The notes under the pieces: generated by a model
What the model was told of the DNA's origin: nothing
Database searches by the model: none
What the model saw: only the letters and a program-made list of their open reading frames with translations
Assembly (NCBI GenBank): GCA_965247225.1
Contig: CBDFGT010000039.1
Location: 124,001-188,000 of the forward strand
Reading direction: 5' to 3'
DNA: 64,000 nt
Origin: CBDFGT01 sp965247225
Lineage (GTDB): Bacteria > Pseudomonadota > Alphaproteobacteria > Rhizobiales > Rhizobiaceae
Program-made: the position numbers and the translations under genes
In this document: piece by piece, positions 53,423 through 62,964 of the stretch
Numbering within the stretch: position 1 is the first letter of the stretch
Layout: each line of letters starts with the position of its first letter

Positions 53423-54712
<1,290 letters not shown>

Positions 54713-54756
54713 CAGCAAGCCGTTACAACAGCACACCCCAGTGAGGAGACACGATC

Positions 54757-54996
54757 ATGGTATCTGTAGCACGCGTTAAGGAACGGGCAGAAGAACAGTC
54801 TTCGGCCATGACTGCCGACCAGCAGGCAACCATCCGCATGGTGGCCAATGACCTGCACCGGCTCAACCAGTCGGTGATGAAGGCCGTGGAAGCCGGTGTC
54901 TCCGTGGAAATGGTGCGCTCGGCCCGCCACCACGGCGGCGAGGGCAACTGGGGCGATCTGATGATCCCGGTGATCGTGACGCAATCACGCGGGTAA
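54757..54996 (+). CDS. small conserved-type protein downstream of aceA
   Basis: This 79-residue soluble protein (MVSVARVKERAEEQSS, DLHRLNQSVMKAVEAGVSVE, ending GNWGDLMIPVIVTQSRG) starts with GAGGAG seven bases upstream, 44 bases after aceA. A strong terminator follows 17 bases past its stop, so it is the second gene of the aceA transcript. It is helical in its first two thirds. I do not recognise a named function. Position suggests a role tied to acetate or fatty-acid growth (inference). Confidence 0.75.
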   Translation: MVSVARVKERAEEQSSAMTADQQATIRMVANDLHRLNQSVMKAVEAGVSVEMVRSARHHGGEGNWGDLMIPVIVTQSRG

Positions 54997-55013
54997 GACC
55001 TTGGAGGAGGGCA

Positions 55014-55047
55014 CCCCGCCGGTGGAGACGCTGGCGGGGATATTTTT
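55014..55047 (+). terminator. terminator of the aceA transcript
   Basis: The stem CCCCGCC/GGCGGGG (55014-55020 with 55033-55039) is followed by ATATTTTTG. Confidence 0.85.
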
Positions 55048-55054
55048 GTGCATA

Positions 55055-55195
55055 TCAGGCAGAAAGCCTCAAAGCTTCATATCCTGCCGGAGCGACCGCC
55101 CGCCCGCCATAAAGATGCGCGGTTTCTTCCGACCAGGTGATGCGCCTTCCAGCTGCCTCGGCAACAGTGCCGTCTTCCAGCACGAGATTCTGTGT
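55055..55195 (-). pseudogene. 3' remnant of an unidentified gene
   Basis: A short frame encodes FSTQNLVLEDGTVAEAAG and continues through LYGGRAVAPAGYEALRLSA to a stop at 55055. It reads like the genuine C-terminus of a larger protein with no beginning. It abuts the IS3 orfA fragment in a different frame, so the parent gene was probably cut during IS-related deletion. The parent is not recognised. Confidence 0.4.
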
Positions 55196-55367
55196 CGAAA
55201 ATCCCAGTCGCCCCCTCAAGCAACTGGTCTTTCCACTGCTTGATCTGGTTGGCGTGAACATCGAATTCCTGGGCAAGTTCCGCCATGGTCTTCTCGCCTT
55301 TGATGGCGACTACCGCCACTTTGGCTTTAAAAGCTGGGGTATGTTTGCGTCTGGGTCGTCTGGGCAT
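55196..55367 (-). pseudogene. IS3-family orfA fragment
   Basis: From ATG 55367 the frame reads MPRRPRRKHTPAFKAKVAVV, then AELAQEFDVHANQIKQWKDQ, the N-terminal helix-turn-helix and leucine-zipper start of IS3 OrfA. It loses similarity after about 55 residues at LLEGATG. No orfB or right end follows. It is a dead remnant wedged between two other gene fragments. Confidence 0.8.
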
Positions 55368-55464
55368 GGTCTCGCCTGTCATCCGGCATAATGCCGAATA
55401 TCCGACAGAAAATCCACTTATCTCGCCTGTGCAAATTTCCCAAGCCAGCTCTGTAGCCATCGGT

Positions 55465-55533
55465 GTCATAGGCCGGGTCACGGTCCAGCAGGGCCTGATA
55501 GAGAATTTCGGACTTTGTAAACAAGGACATCAT
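55465..55533 (-). pseudogene. 5' fragment of an Ada-type alkylation repair regulator gene
   Basis: From ATG 55533 (or 55530) the frame gives MSLFTKSEILYQALLDRDPA then YD, which matches the start of Ada methylphosphotriester-DNA alkyltransferases (Ada continues with a Tyr-Asp-Gly segment and a zinc-binding cysteine motif). Similarity stops at about 55465, where IS3-type sequence begins. The remaining gene is absent from the window. Confidence 0.6.
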
Positions 55534-55597
55534 GTGCCTGTTCCAGCAAATGCGCAGAAGCCTGTCCGCCGCAAAACGGGCGTTGATTTTTTTCACA

Positions 55598-56473
55598 TTA
55601 CAGGCTGCGGTTTGGCCGCTTGCCGATGTAGAGATCGACATGGCTTTTCATCAGCTTGGTCAGACGGTCAATAACGGTTCGCACTTCACGCCGATGGCGA
55701 TCTTCATTGTTCATCACGATCCATTGGCCGTGCCGCAGTGTTTCGATTTCCGGGGTTACACGTTCGAGCATGGGATCAAGATCACCGACGAAACAGGGCA
55801 GAACGCCAATACCGGCACCGGCCCGGATCAGATCCAATAATGAACGGGGTCGCGTCACCTGAACGACAATCTGGCCGGGTACATTTTCGTGCGGCCAGCG
55901 CAGATAGGCCGATATCGCATCGTCCGGTGCTACGGCCACGTAACGATCAAGAACCGGTTTTTCGGCATTGCGACATGCAAAAACAGCATAGGCGCAATCA
56001 CTGATCCACTGCACTGCCAAAGACGACTCTTCAGGCCGGACGGCCCGAATGGCAATGTCTGTTTGCCGACGGGCCAGCATGGCCCGCTGTTCGGTGACCA
56101 GAAGGTCTATGCGAAAGTGATCCCTCTCGGTACAAAGGGCAGGAAAATTTTCGGCAATCAGCCAGGCGTTCCAGGTTCCGGCCGTTACCTTGATCACGGG
56201 GTTGCCCTGCCCTTCCTGCTGCCAGATCTCCATCTTGCGAATGGCACCTTCCACATCGGCGAGCTGGTTCCACAGCATTTGCCCGTCGCGGGTCAGGACA
56301 TACCCCGTCTGGCTGCGCTCAAACAGTTTGCGCCCCAGCGCCTGCTCCAGCGCCAGCATACGGCGACCGATTGTTGCCGGGCTGAGGCCGGTGACCTCGG
56401 CTGCTCCCGTCAGGCCGCCTGACCGCGCAACAGTCAAAAATACCTGGTAGAAATCCCAGTCAACGTTTTTCAT
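55598..56473 (-). CDS. LysR-family transcriptional regulator
   Basis: This 291-residue protein has an N-terminal LysR helix-turn-helix (DFYQVFLTVARSGGLTGAAE, then GLSPATIGRRMLALEQALG) and a PBP-like effector domain, close to the branch with short, RHEKL-type effector domains. The target genes are not evident: the divergent frame at 56629 is tiny and the other side is the ada scar. The frame is intact. Confidence 0.88.
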   Translation of the reverse strand: MKNVDWDFYQVFLTVARSGGLTGAAEVTGLSPATIGRRMLALEQALGRKLFERSQTGYVLTRDGQMLWNQLADVEGAIRKMEIWQQEGQGNPVIKVTAGTWNAWLIAENFPALCTERDHFRIDLLVTEQRAMLARRQTDIAIRAVRPEESSLAVQWISDCAYAVFACRNAEKPVLDRYVAVAPDDAISAYLRWPHENVPGQIVVQVTRPRSLLDLIRAGAGIGVLPCFVGDLDPMLERVTPEIETLRHGQWIVMNNEDRHRREVRTVIDRLTKLMKSHVDLYIGKRPNRSL

Positions 56474-56628
56474 GAGTGAAACATATAGTGCATTTTCTTG
56501 CGTTTATAAAGCAATTTTCGACGTTTAAATATGCTTGCGCCAGTTACGAACGCCCATCCATTTCCAACGTTCATCATGCCCGGTGTTTCCCCTCCCGATC
56601 TGGCTCCAAATTTGCAAGGATATGAATA

Positions 56629-56873
56629 TGCTGGAAATTACATCTGCCTGTTACACACACTATCTGAACGAAAAGCACACAGCCTTGCATCCGGTGTGTG
56701 ACGATGCCTTTTATGATTCTTACAGAGACCCTTTTTATCTCAGGCTCTATGAATGGCTGATGGCGAAACATGCCGAGCGTACAAATGCGCCATATGAAAA
56801 CAGGCCCGGTAAGCTGCCCGGGCCTGTCAGAATGTTATTTTGCGTCCCACAGAAGTTTACGCCGCCCGGCTGA
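56629..56873 (+). CDS. uncertain small ORF divergent from LysR
   Basis: An 81-codon frame starts MLEITSACYTHYLNEKHTA with AAGGATATGA ahead and contains FYDSYRDPFYLRLYEWLMAK. Composition looks protein-like up to about residue 60. The rest reads through the terminator hairpin of the chemoreceptor gene and overlaps its 3' end by 17 bases, which argues against the full frame. No family is recognised. Confidence 0.35.
56800..56827 (-). terminator. terminator of the chemoreceptor gene
   Basis: The ten-base stem ACAGGCCCGG/CCGGGCCTGT with an eight-base loop lies 30 bases past the stop of the chemoreceptor gene and is followed on the transcribed strand by TTTTC. Confidence 0.85.
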
Positions 56874-59391
56874 CATCCCGGCGGGTCTGGCCCTGGCTTT
56901 CAATGCGGAACCGGCCGACGAGCGCCATCAGATTGTTGGCTTCATGGGCGAGATTCTGGCTGACATCGCTGGCCCGGGTGACCATGGCGGCATTTTGCTG
57001 GGTCATCTGGTCCATCTGGTTGACGGTGCCGTTGACATTATGAAGTGCTGAAGACTGGTCACGGGTGGCCGTGGTGATGGTATCCACATGCTGGCTGATG
57101 GTCACAATCTGTCTGCTGATATGGGCCAGAACCGTGCCGGTTTCTTCCACATGGACGGCACCCCTGCTGACTTCGGTTGTCGACTTGTTGATGAGATCCT
57201 TGATTTCCCTTGCAGCACCTGATGATCTCTGCGCCAGTTCGCGCACTTCCATGGCCACAACTGTAAAGCCACGGCCTGCTTCCCCGGCGCGGGCCGCCTC
57301 GATACCGGCATTCAGCGCCAGAAGGTTGGTCTGGAAGGCGATTTCATCAATCACATCAATGATCTGCTCAATCTGGCGGGAGGCCTGTTCAATGCGCTTC
57401 ATAGCCCCGACAGCATTGTCAACGACAATGGCGCTGTCATCCGCACTGCGCTTGGTATCCGCCACGATCTGGTTGGCTTCCTGTGCGCGCTCGGCGGTGG
57501 AACGCACCGTTACGGTGATTTCATCAACAGCGGCGGCTGTTTCTTCCAGCGATGCGGCCTGGGCCTCCGTGCGGCGGGACAGATCATCCGTGGATGTGTG
57601 CATGACGCCGGCATTCTGCTGGATCGACATGGCATTTTCGCGGATCTGGTTCATCGTATCCTGCAACCTGGTCAGGGATTCGTTGAAATCGATGCGCAGT
57701 TTTTCCATTTTGCCTGCAAAAGGATGATCAATCTGGAAGGAAAGGTCACCCTGCGAAAGACGACCCAGCGCATCGGCAAGCGCGTTGACGGCAAATTCGA
57801 TCTGCGCATCGGTTGCCTGCTTTTCGGCATCGTTGCGGGAACGCTCCAGTTCAGCCGCTGCCCGTTCAGACGCACTCCGGTTTTCAATCTGGATTTTGGA
57901 CAGGGCGTTTTCCTTGAACACGCTGAGTGCACGGGCCATATCGCCAATTTCATCTGCACGGGTTTCACCACTGATACTGGTTTCCAGCAGACCACCGGCA
58001 ATCTTGCGCATGGCATTTGTGATCTGGCCGATAGGGCCTTTCAGGGTTGCGACCAGAGCTGCACCGGAAATCGCGGCAATAACCACACCGGCAATCATGG
58101 CCGAAATCGAGATTGTGTTGGCCTGCACACGTTCATTACCGGCATTGACCTTTTGTTTTTCCGCAAAGTCGGTCAGTTGCACCCAATTGGCATCAATCTT
58201 GTCTTTGGCCGCGTCAAAATCCTTCTGACGATCTGCCGTGACCTTGACCAGGCTTTCGCTATCAACCTGCATCTTGTCGATGGCCGGTTTCAGCTTTGCC
58301 TTGAGTTCATCGAAAAATGTCATGCCCACAGCGCTGCCTTCAAGGGCAACAATATCTTTCCTGACAATTTCAAATTCCTGGACCAGTTTGGCGCGGTTTT
58401 CCGGTGTGGAGGCTGCGAGGAAACGTGCCAGTTCGATCTGAATGGAATAGACCGAGCTCACGAGCTTGCGGCTGTCGCCCAGAATGCCTTCGGCACGCAC
58501 AATCGGTTCATCCAGTTCACCGAACTTGACTGTGGCGGCACGCATTTTTTCTCCGGCTGCCAGATTCAGATAAACGGTCATCTGGCGAAAACGGGAAATG
58601 ACCTGTGTCAGCGCATCGAGTGTTTCCGGGCTCCGGTCATTCGTTGCAACGATTGCGCTGATCTCGTCAATCGCCGCTTTCAGACTTGTGGCTGCGGCTT
58701 TCTGTTTTTCAGGCAACGCTGTGGAGATCTTGCGAAATGCCTTCATCAGCGGACCGGCAGCATCGGATGCAATCTGGAATTTTTCTTCCGGTGTTTTGGC
58801 CTTTGTATAGGCCGAGGCCGTATCAACCAGGAACTGTGCGCCGCTGGTCAAGCGCTCGGCCTCGCGCAGCATGCCCTTGGCACCGCTTTCATCACTGCGA
58901 ACGGACTTCTGCAAGTTTGTGGCTTCGTCCACCAGCTTCATCTGGGCCGAGATAGAGACATTCAGTCCGTCATTCATGGCCTTGCGCAGATCAACTTCTG
59001 TTGTGTACAGCTTCCAGAGACTGTCAATATCGCCATTCATGCTGTCCGTGGCGGCAATGGCCTGCTCAAGGTCATCGCGACCATCACCATCTGGATCGAG
59101 TTGCGACAAGGTCGCCTCAAGATTGCCTTGCTGATCTTTCAGCTTCTGCTCAACACTGGCGCGTGTTTCCTCCGAGGTATCCGCCAGAAACCGGGCCATC
59201 GCATCAGAAAGGTCACGAAAACCGCTGAGGGATTGCAAAACACTGTTGGAGATTTCCATACGGCCCTGCAACAGGCCAGTGGCATAAAGCCCCGTCAAAC
59301 CGACCGCCGAAATGCAGAGGACGAATGGCATAATAAACAAAATGACTTTTGTCTGGATTTTGAACCTGGACAGGATTCCGTCTATTAACAT
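56857..59391 (-). CDS. methyl-accepting chemotaxis protein with large helical sensor domain
   Basis: About 844 residues. A first helix (LFIMPFVLCISAVGLTGLYA) precedes a roughly 390-residue periplasmic domain that is almost entirely helical, resembling helical bimodular sensors. A second helix (ISAMIAGVVIAAISGAAL) and a HAMP domain (ADEIGDMARALSVFKENAL) follow. The signalling tip is EIAFQTNLLALNAGIEAARA-GEAGRGF. No C-terminal CheR pentapeptide is visible (it ends RRDVSRAA). I start at ATG 59391. No che genes are adjacent. The ligand is unknown. Confidence 0.92.
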   Translation of the reverse strand: MLIDGILSRFKIQTKVILFIMPFVLCISAVGLTGLYATGLLQGRMEISNSVLQSLSGFRDLSDAMARFLADTSEETRASVEQKLKDQQGNLEATLSQLDPDGDGRDDLEQAIAATDSMNGDIDSLWKLYTTEVDLRKAMNDGLNVSISAQMKLVDEATNLQKSVRSDESGAKGMLREAERLTSGAQFLVDTASAYTKAKTPEEKFQIASDAAGPLMKAFRKISTALPEKQKAAATSLKAAIDEISAIVATNDRSPETLDALTQVISRFRQMTVYLNLAAGEKMRAATVKFGELDEPIVRAEGILGDSRKLVSSVYSIQIELARFLAASTPENRAKLVQEFEIVRKDIVALEGSAVGMTFFDELKAKLKPAIDKMQVDSESLVKVTADRQKDFDAAKDKIDANWVQLTDFAEKQKVNAGNERVQANTISISAMIAGVVIAAISGAALVATLKGPIGQITNAMRKIAGGLLETSISGETRADEIGDMARALSVFKENALSKIQIENRSASERAAAELERSRNDAEKQATDAQIEFAVNALADALGRLSQGDLSFQIDHPFAGKMEKLRIDFNESLTRLQDTMNQIRENAMSIQQNAGVMHTSTDDLSRRTEAQAASLEETAAAVDEITVTVRSTAERAQEANQIVADTKRSADDSAIVVDNAVGAMKRIEQASRQIEQIIDVIDEIAFQTNLLALNAGIEAARAGEAGRGFTVVAMEVRELAQRSSGAAREIKDLINKSTTEVSRGAVHVEETGTVLAHISRQIVTISQHVDTITTATRDQSSALHNVNGTVNQMDQMTQQNAAMVTRASDVSQNLAHEANNLMALVGRFRIESQGQTRRDVSRAA

Positions 59392-59570
59392 GCAATTGCC
59401 TTTCGATGTCGACATTTAATGCCTTGGGCACCCGGCTCCGGCATCTTCAAGTTTGACGTTTTCAGTCCCTGACTGCACAGGCATTATAATTTACAACGCT
59501 ATCCCGGATCTTTGCATATTATCCCGCATGACACGTTGAAGCGCGTTGTGATCTTCCATATTCGCTTACT

Positions 59571-59642
59571 ACGCTTTAAGTCTTTGTTTTTAAGCATGTC
59601 GTTATCGCAAAACCGCTGAACACTTTTGCGCGACATGCTTTA
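59571..59642. repeat. dispersed palindromic intergenic repeat, copy 2
   Basis: It is almost identical to 3511-3583 (differences include TTAAG for TTACG and CTGAA for CTGCA). The same GCATGTCG/CGACATGC arms enclose the same core. It lies upstream of the chemoreceptor and next to IS remnants. Confidence 0.75.
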
Positions 59643-59689
59643 GCCACCCAATTCACATTTGGACCGAGTTTGATTTTGTGCATCTCCGG

Positions 59690-59836
59690 TCATATCATGA
59701 TCCTGGTTGTCACCATCGCAATAGTTGCAGCCATCCCGAATGCCGTGACCGAATATAGCCAGAAAAGCCTTTCCCGTGCTGTTCTGGCAATTGCGATGGC
59801 GCGGATATGTTTATTGCGAGATGATATGACCATCAT
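59690..59836 (-). CDS. uncertain small membrane peptide ORF
   Basis: This 48-codon frame has MMVISSRNKHIRAIAIARTA followed by a hydrophobic half (FWLYSVTAFGMAATIAMVTT). AGGGGC lies just ahead of the ATG pair. The basic N-terminus plus single helix resembles real small membrane proteins. It sits in a region of remnants and has no recognised family. Confidence 0.25.
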   Translation of the reverse strand: MMVISSRNKHIRAIAIARTARERLFWLYSVTAFGMAATIAMVTTRIMI

Positions 59837-59969
59837 GTTGCCCCTGCATTCAGACGAACTCCAGCATAGCATCGCCCATACCCGTAAACTTTATGTAAAT
59901 AGCCCGGTAATCCCATCATTTTTAGCAGGGGTCAGCTTGACACATCAGAAGATGCCGCTGGACAGTGCG

Positions 59970-60286
59970 GGGGATTACCATACCGGTGCCCGGCATATGC
60001 TCAAAGCCCTGCCGAAAGCCAGAGATCTGCCGACCGGTCGCGCATATCATACAGACGGTTTCGCAATGCATTGAAATACAATGGAATTTTTTCCTGCATA
60101 CCACCATGACGCAAGCAGATCATCGCCTATGGCCGGGAACTCCACAAGCAGCGCTACCGGATTGAAAACACCTTCGGCAGGATCAAGGACTGGCGGCGCA
60201 TACCAACACGCGACGACAGATGCGCTCACACATTTTTCCTGGCCATCCTCATCGCCGCAACACGCATCTGCGGGCGCAATGCATGA
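59970..60286 (+). pseudogene. degenerate IS5-family transposase C-terminus
   Basis: The first part, GDYHTGARHMLKALPKARDL then RAYHTDGF, and a second part in another frame, AYGRELHKQRYRIENTFGRI then KDWRRIPTRDDRCAHTF and IAATRICG, together match the C-terminal half of IS5-type transposases. The second part includes the glutamate of the DDE triad in RIENTFGRIKDW. A stop codon and frameshift near 60072-60110 separate the parts. It lies about 110 bases upstream of cas3. Confidence 0.8.
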
Positions 60287-60397
60287 GTCCCGGGTGTAGC
60301 CAGAAGTTGGGGTAATGATTCGGGTGCAAAACAGGTTGCATTATCTCTGTAAAAATACTCTTTTAAGTTAAATCATTCGATTCGGAGGTCCGTTCCG

Positions 60398-62962
60398 GTG
60401 GAAAGCCTGCTTCCTTGGGGGAAAACAAAAGGCGGACAGAGTCACCATCTTGCACATCATTGCGCTGATGTTGCGGCCTGTTTTGAAACCATTTGCCGGC
60501 TCCCCGTTATTCGGCAGCGAATGGAAGCAAGTGCTGGTCGTCTGTTAACAAATGTGGACATCGCGCGTCTCGCGGTCATCACCTTTCTTCATGATTGCGG
60601 CAAACTTCACCCCGGATTTCAGGCGAAGGGAGAGATCAACGGAGTCGTCTGGCCAAAGTGCGCCCTTCATGGGCATGTCGAAGAAGGCGCGGCCATCTTT
60701 TTTTCCGGGATTTGCGATGGCATGCTGTCAGCGCATCTCAATATCGTGGCGCTGCAGAACTGGGGTACGCAGCAAGGTCTCCTTCTGGCCGCCATAGCGC
60801 ATCATGGACGCCCGTTTGCGATGGGAGAAAAGGCCCAAAAGAACTGGAAGCCGACTCCTGAAACCGGTTATTCGCCCATTGCGGCGGCTCGCCAGCTTGG
60901 CGAGCTGATGCGCGACTGGTTTGCCCCGGCCTTTGCAGCGGGCGGACCTTCGCTGCCGGATTCAGCCGATTTTCAGCATTTGTTCTGCGGGCTCGTGTCT
61001 CTGGCAGACTGGCTGGGTTCAACCTGTAGCCTGTTCCCCTTCATGGCGCAGTGCGATCCAAATTATATGGAACGCGCACGAAAACAGGCGGTCATCGCAG
61101 TCGAAGGCATCGGGCTTGATGTCACCCGCTGGCGAGGCATGATCGCAGGCAGGACAAGTTTTGATCGCCTTTCGGGCGGGCATGGTCCACGCCCTGCCCA
61201 GACGGCAACCGGTGCGTGGTCCCTTGACGATCCGCTGCTGATCCTTGAAGCAGAAACCGGATCAGGCAAGACGGAGGCCGCTCTCTGGCGTTTTGCGCAG
61301 CTCTTTGAAGCCGGAAAGGTCGACAGCCTCTATTTCGCCCTGCCCACACGCTCTGCGGCACGCCAGATCCATCAGCGCATCCATGTGGTGCTGGACAGAT
61401 TGTTTGACGACGACGCGCCCGAGGCGGTGCTGGCCGTGCCGGGCTATCTTCAATCCGGCGAAATCTCCGCCAAAAAGCTTCCCGCATTTGACGTGTTATG
61501 GGATGATGACCCGGATGAAAGGCTTCGCATCGCAAGATGGGCTGCGGAAAACGGGCGGCGCTATCTTGCCGCAACCGTGGCTGTGGGGACGGTGGACCAG
61601 GCCATGCTGGCAGCCTTGCAGGTCAAGCATGCCCATTTGCGGGCAGCCTCGCTTTCGCGTTCCCTGCTGGTGATTGACGAGGTGCATGCCTCCGATGCCT
61701 ATATGACCCATATCCAGAGCCATCTGCTGAAAATGCATCTCGGCCGCGGCGGTTTTGCAATGTTGATGTCGGCAACGCTTGGCGCATCCGCACGAACCAT
61801 GTGGCTTTCCCCCAAGGCTCACAGGGCGCCGCTGCCATCTTTCGATGCGGCTATAGCTGCGCCTTATCCGGCCGTCTGGGGACGGATCAACGATGTTCAC
61901 GCCGTCGGGCAAGAAGGCCAGAACCGCAAGCCGGTGACGATGGAGCTGGTCTGCGGCTGGACGGGCGAAATGGCGGCAAGCCGCGCCATCGCGGCGGCGC
62001 AAGGCGGTGCCAGGGTGCTGGTCATCCGCAACACGGTGCGGGCCGCGCTGGAAACCTTCAATGCTGTCAAGGCCATGGGGGCCGAACAGCATCTGCTTCA
62101 GGTAGCCGATGGCCCGGCCCTGCACCATGCCCGCTTTGCAGGGGAAGACCGGACCCTGCTCGACAGGCATGTGGAACAGGCGCTGAACCCGCAGCAAAGC
62201 CTTCGCCCGCAAGGCGGCGTGATTGTCATCGGTACCCAGACCCTGGAGCAATCGCTCGATATTGATGCGGATATTCTCATTACCGATCTCTGCCCGGTGG
62301 ATGTGCTGTTGCAAAGGGTCGGAAGGCTGCACCGGCACAGGTTGAACCGCCCTCCGGGCTTCGAGCAGGCCCGGTGTCTGGTTCTGTCACCTGAGGACGG
62401 GCTGGAAAGACTGGCGGTACCTGCATTTGAAAACGGTCTTGGCCAGTTCCGCGATGGCGGCGGTGTATATCGCAACCTGCATGCCTGCGAGTTGACCCGC
62501 AGGCTGGTGCTTGACCACCCCGTCTGGACCATTCCGGACATGAACCGCTTCCTGGTGGAAAGTGCGACACATCCGGAGCGGATGGATGCGCTGAATGCGG
62601 AACTGGGAAAACTCTGGAGAGACTACTGGACCAAGGTCTATGGCGGTGAATTGGCAGACAAGCAGGTCGCAAGAAACCTGACCCTGCCAGTCGATTGTGA
62701 TTTCATGGAACTTTCGCCCTTTGCCGATGTGGAGGCAAAGGTGCGGACCCGGCTGGGGGCTGAAGGTGCGCACATTGAATTTGCCGGGCAGGTGGCCGGG
62801 CCGTTTGGCGTGAACATCACCGGTATCAACCTTCCATCGCACTGGAAGGGGATTTTCAGCGAAGAGCCGGTGATCGCGCAAGCACATGCGTCGGCGGTTA
62901 CATTTGCCATCGGCGACAAGCGTTTTCGCTACGGGCGGGAAGGGCTGACACGGGAGGGATAG
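60398..62962 (+). CDS. cas3: CRISPR-associated helicase-nuclease Cas3 (type I-E)
   Basis: This 854-residue protein degrades DNA after Cascade recruits it. The N-terminal HD nuclease has SHHLAHHCADVA and FLHDCGKLHPGF. The SF2 helicase has Walker A EAETGSGKTEAAL near residue 287, LPTRSAARQ, DEVH in LLVIDEVHASDAYM and SATLGAS. Motif VI is QRVGRLHRHR. The start is GTG at 60398 with GGAGG nine bases ahead. It is followed two bases later by cse1, so this is the first gene of a type I-E operon continuing beyond the window. Confidence 0.95.
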   Translation: MESLLPWGKTKGGQSHHLAHHCADVAACFETICRLPVIRQRMEASAGRLLTNVDIARLAVITFLHDCGKLHPGFQAKGEINGVVWPKCALHGHVEEGAAIFFSGICDGMLSAHLNIVALQNWGTQQGLLLAAIAHHGRPFAMGEKAQKNWKPTPETGYSPIAAARQLGELMRDWFAPAFAAGGPSLPDSADFQHLFCGLVSLADWLGSTCSLFPFMAQCDPNYMERARKQAVIAVEGIGLDVTRWRGMIAGRTSFDRLSGGHGPRPAQTATGAWSLDDPLLILEAETGSGKTEAALWRFAQLFEAGKVDSLYFALPTRSAARQIHQRIHVVLDRLFDDDAPEAVLAVPGYLQSGEISAKKLPAFDVLWDDDPDERLRIARWAAENGRRYLAATVAVGTVDQAMLAALQVKHAHLRAASLSRSLLVIDEVHASDAYMTHIQSHLLKMHLGRGGFAMLMSATLGASARTMWLSPKAHRAPLPSFDAAIAAPYPAVWGRINDVHAVGQEGQNRKPVTMELVCGWTGEMAASRAIAAAQGGARVLVIRNTVRAALETFNAVKAMGAEQHLLQVADGPALHHARFAGEDRTLLDRHVEQALNPQQSLRPQGGVIVIGTQTLEQSLDIDADILITDLCPVDVLLQRVGRLHRHRLNRPPGFEQARCLVLSPEDGLERLAVPAFENGLGQFRDGGGVYRNLHACELTRRLVLDHPVWTIPDMNRFLVESATHPERMDALNAELGKLWRDYWTKVYGGELADKQVARNLTLPVDCDFMELSPFADVEAKVRTRLGAEGAHIEFAGQVAGPFGVNITGINLPSHWKGIFSEEPVIAQAHASAVTFAIGDKRFRYGREGLTREG

Positions 62963-62964
62963 AC

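Noticed and set aside
57598..59388. Plus-strand 596-codon frame opposite the chemoreceptor gene
   Set aside because: It is a long antisense shadow of a helical repeat-rich gene. Residue content (Cys, His, Gly, Phe-rich) is not protein-like and the opposite strand has clear domains.
59670..60074. 134-codon plus-strand ORF as one gene
   Set aside because: Only its last third resembles anything (IS5 transposase). The first part lacks a ribosome site and family, so the whole frame is accidental.
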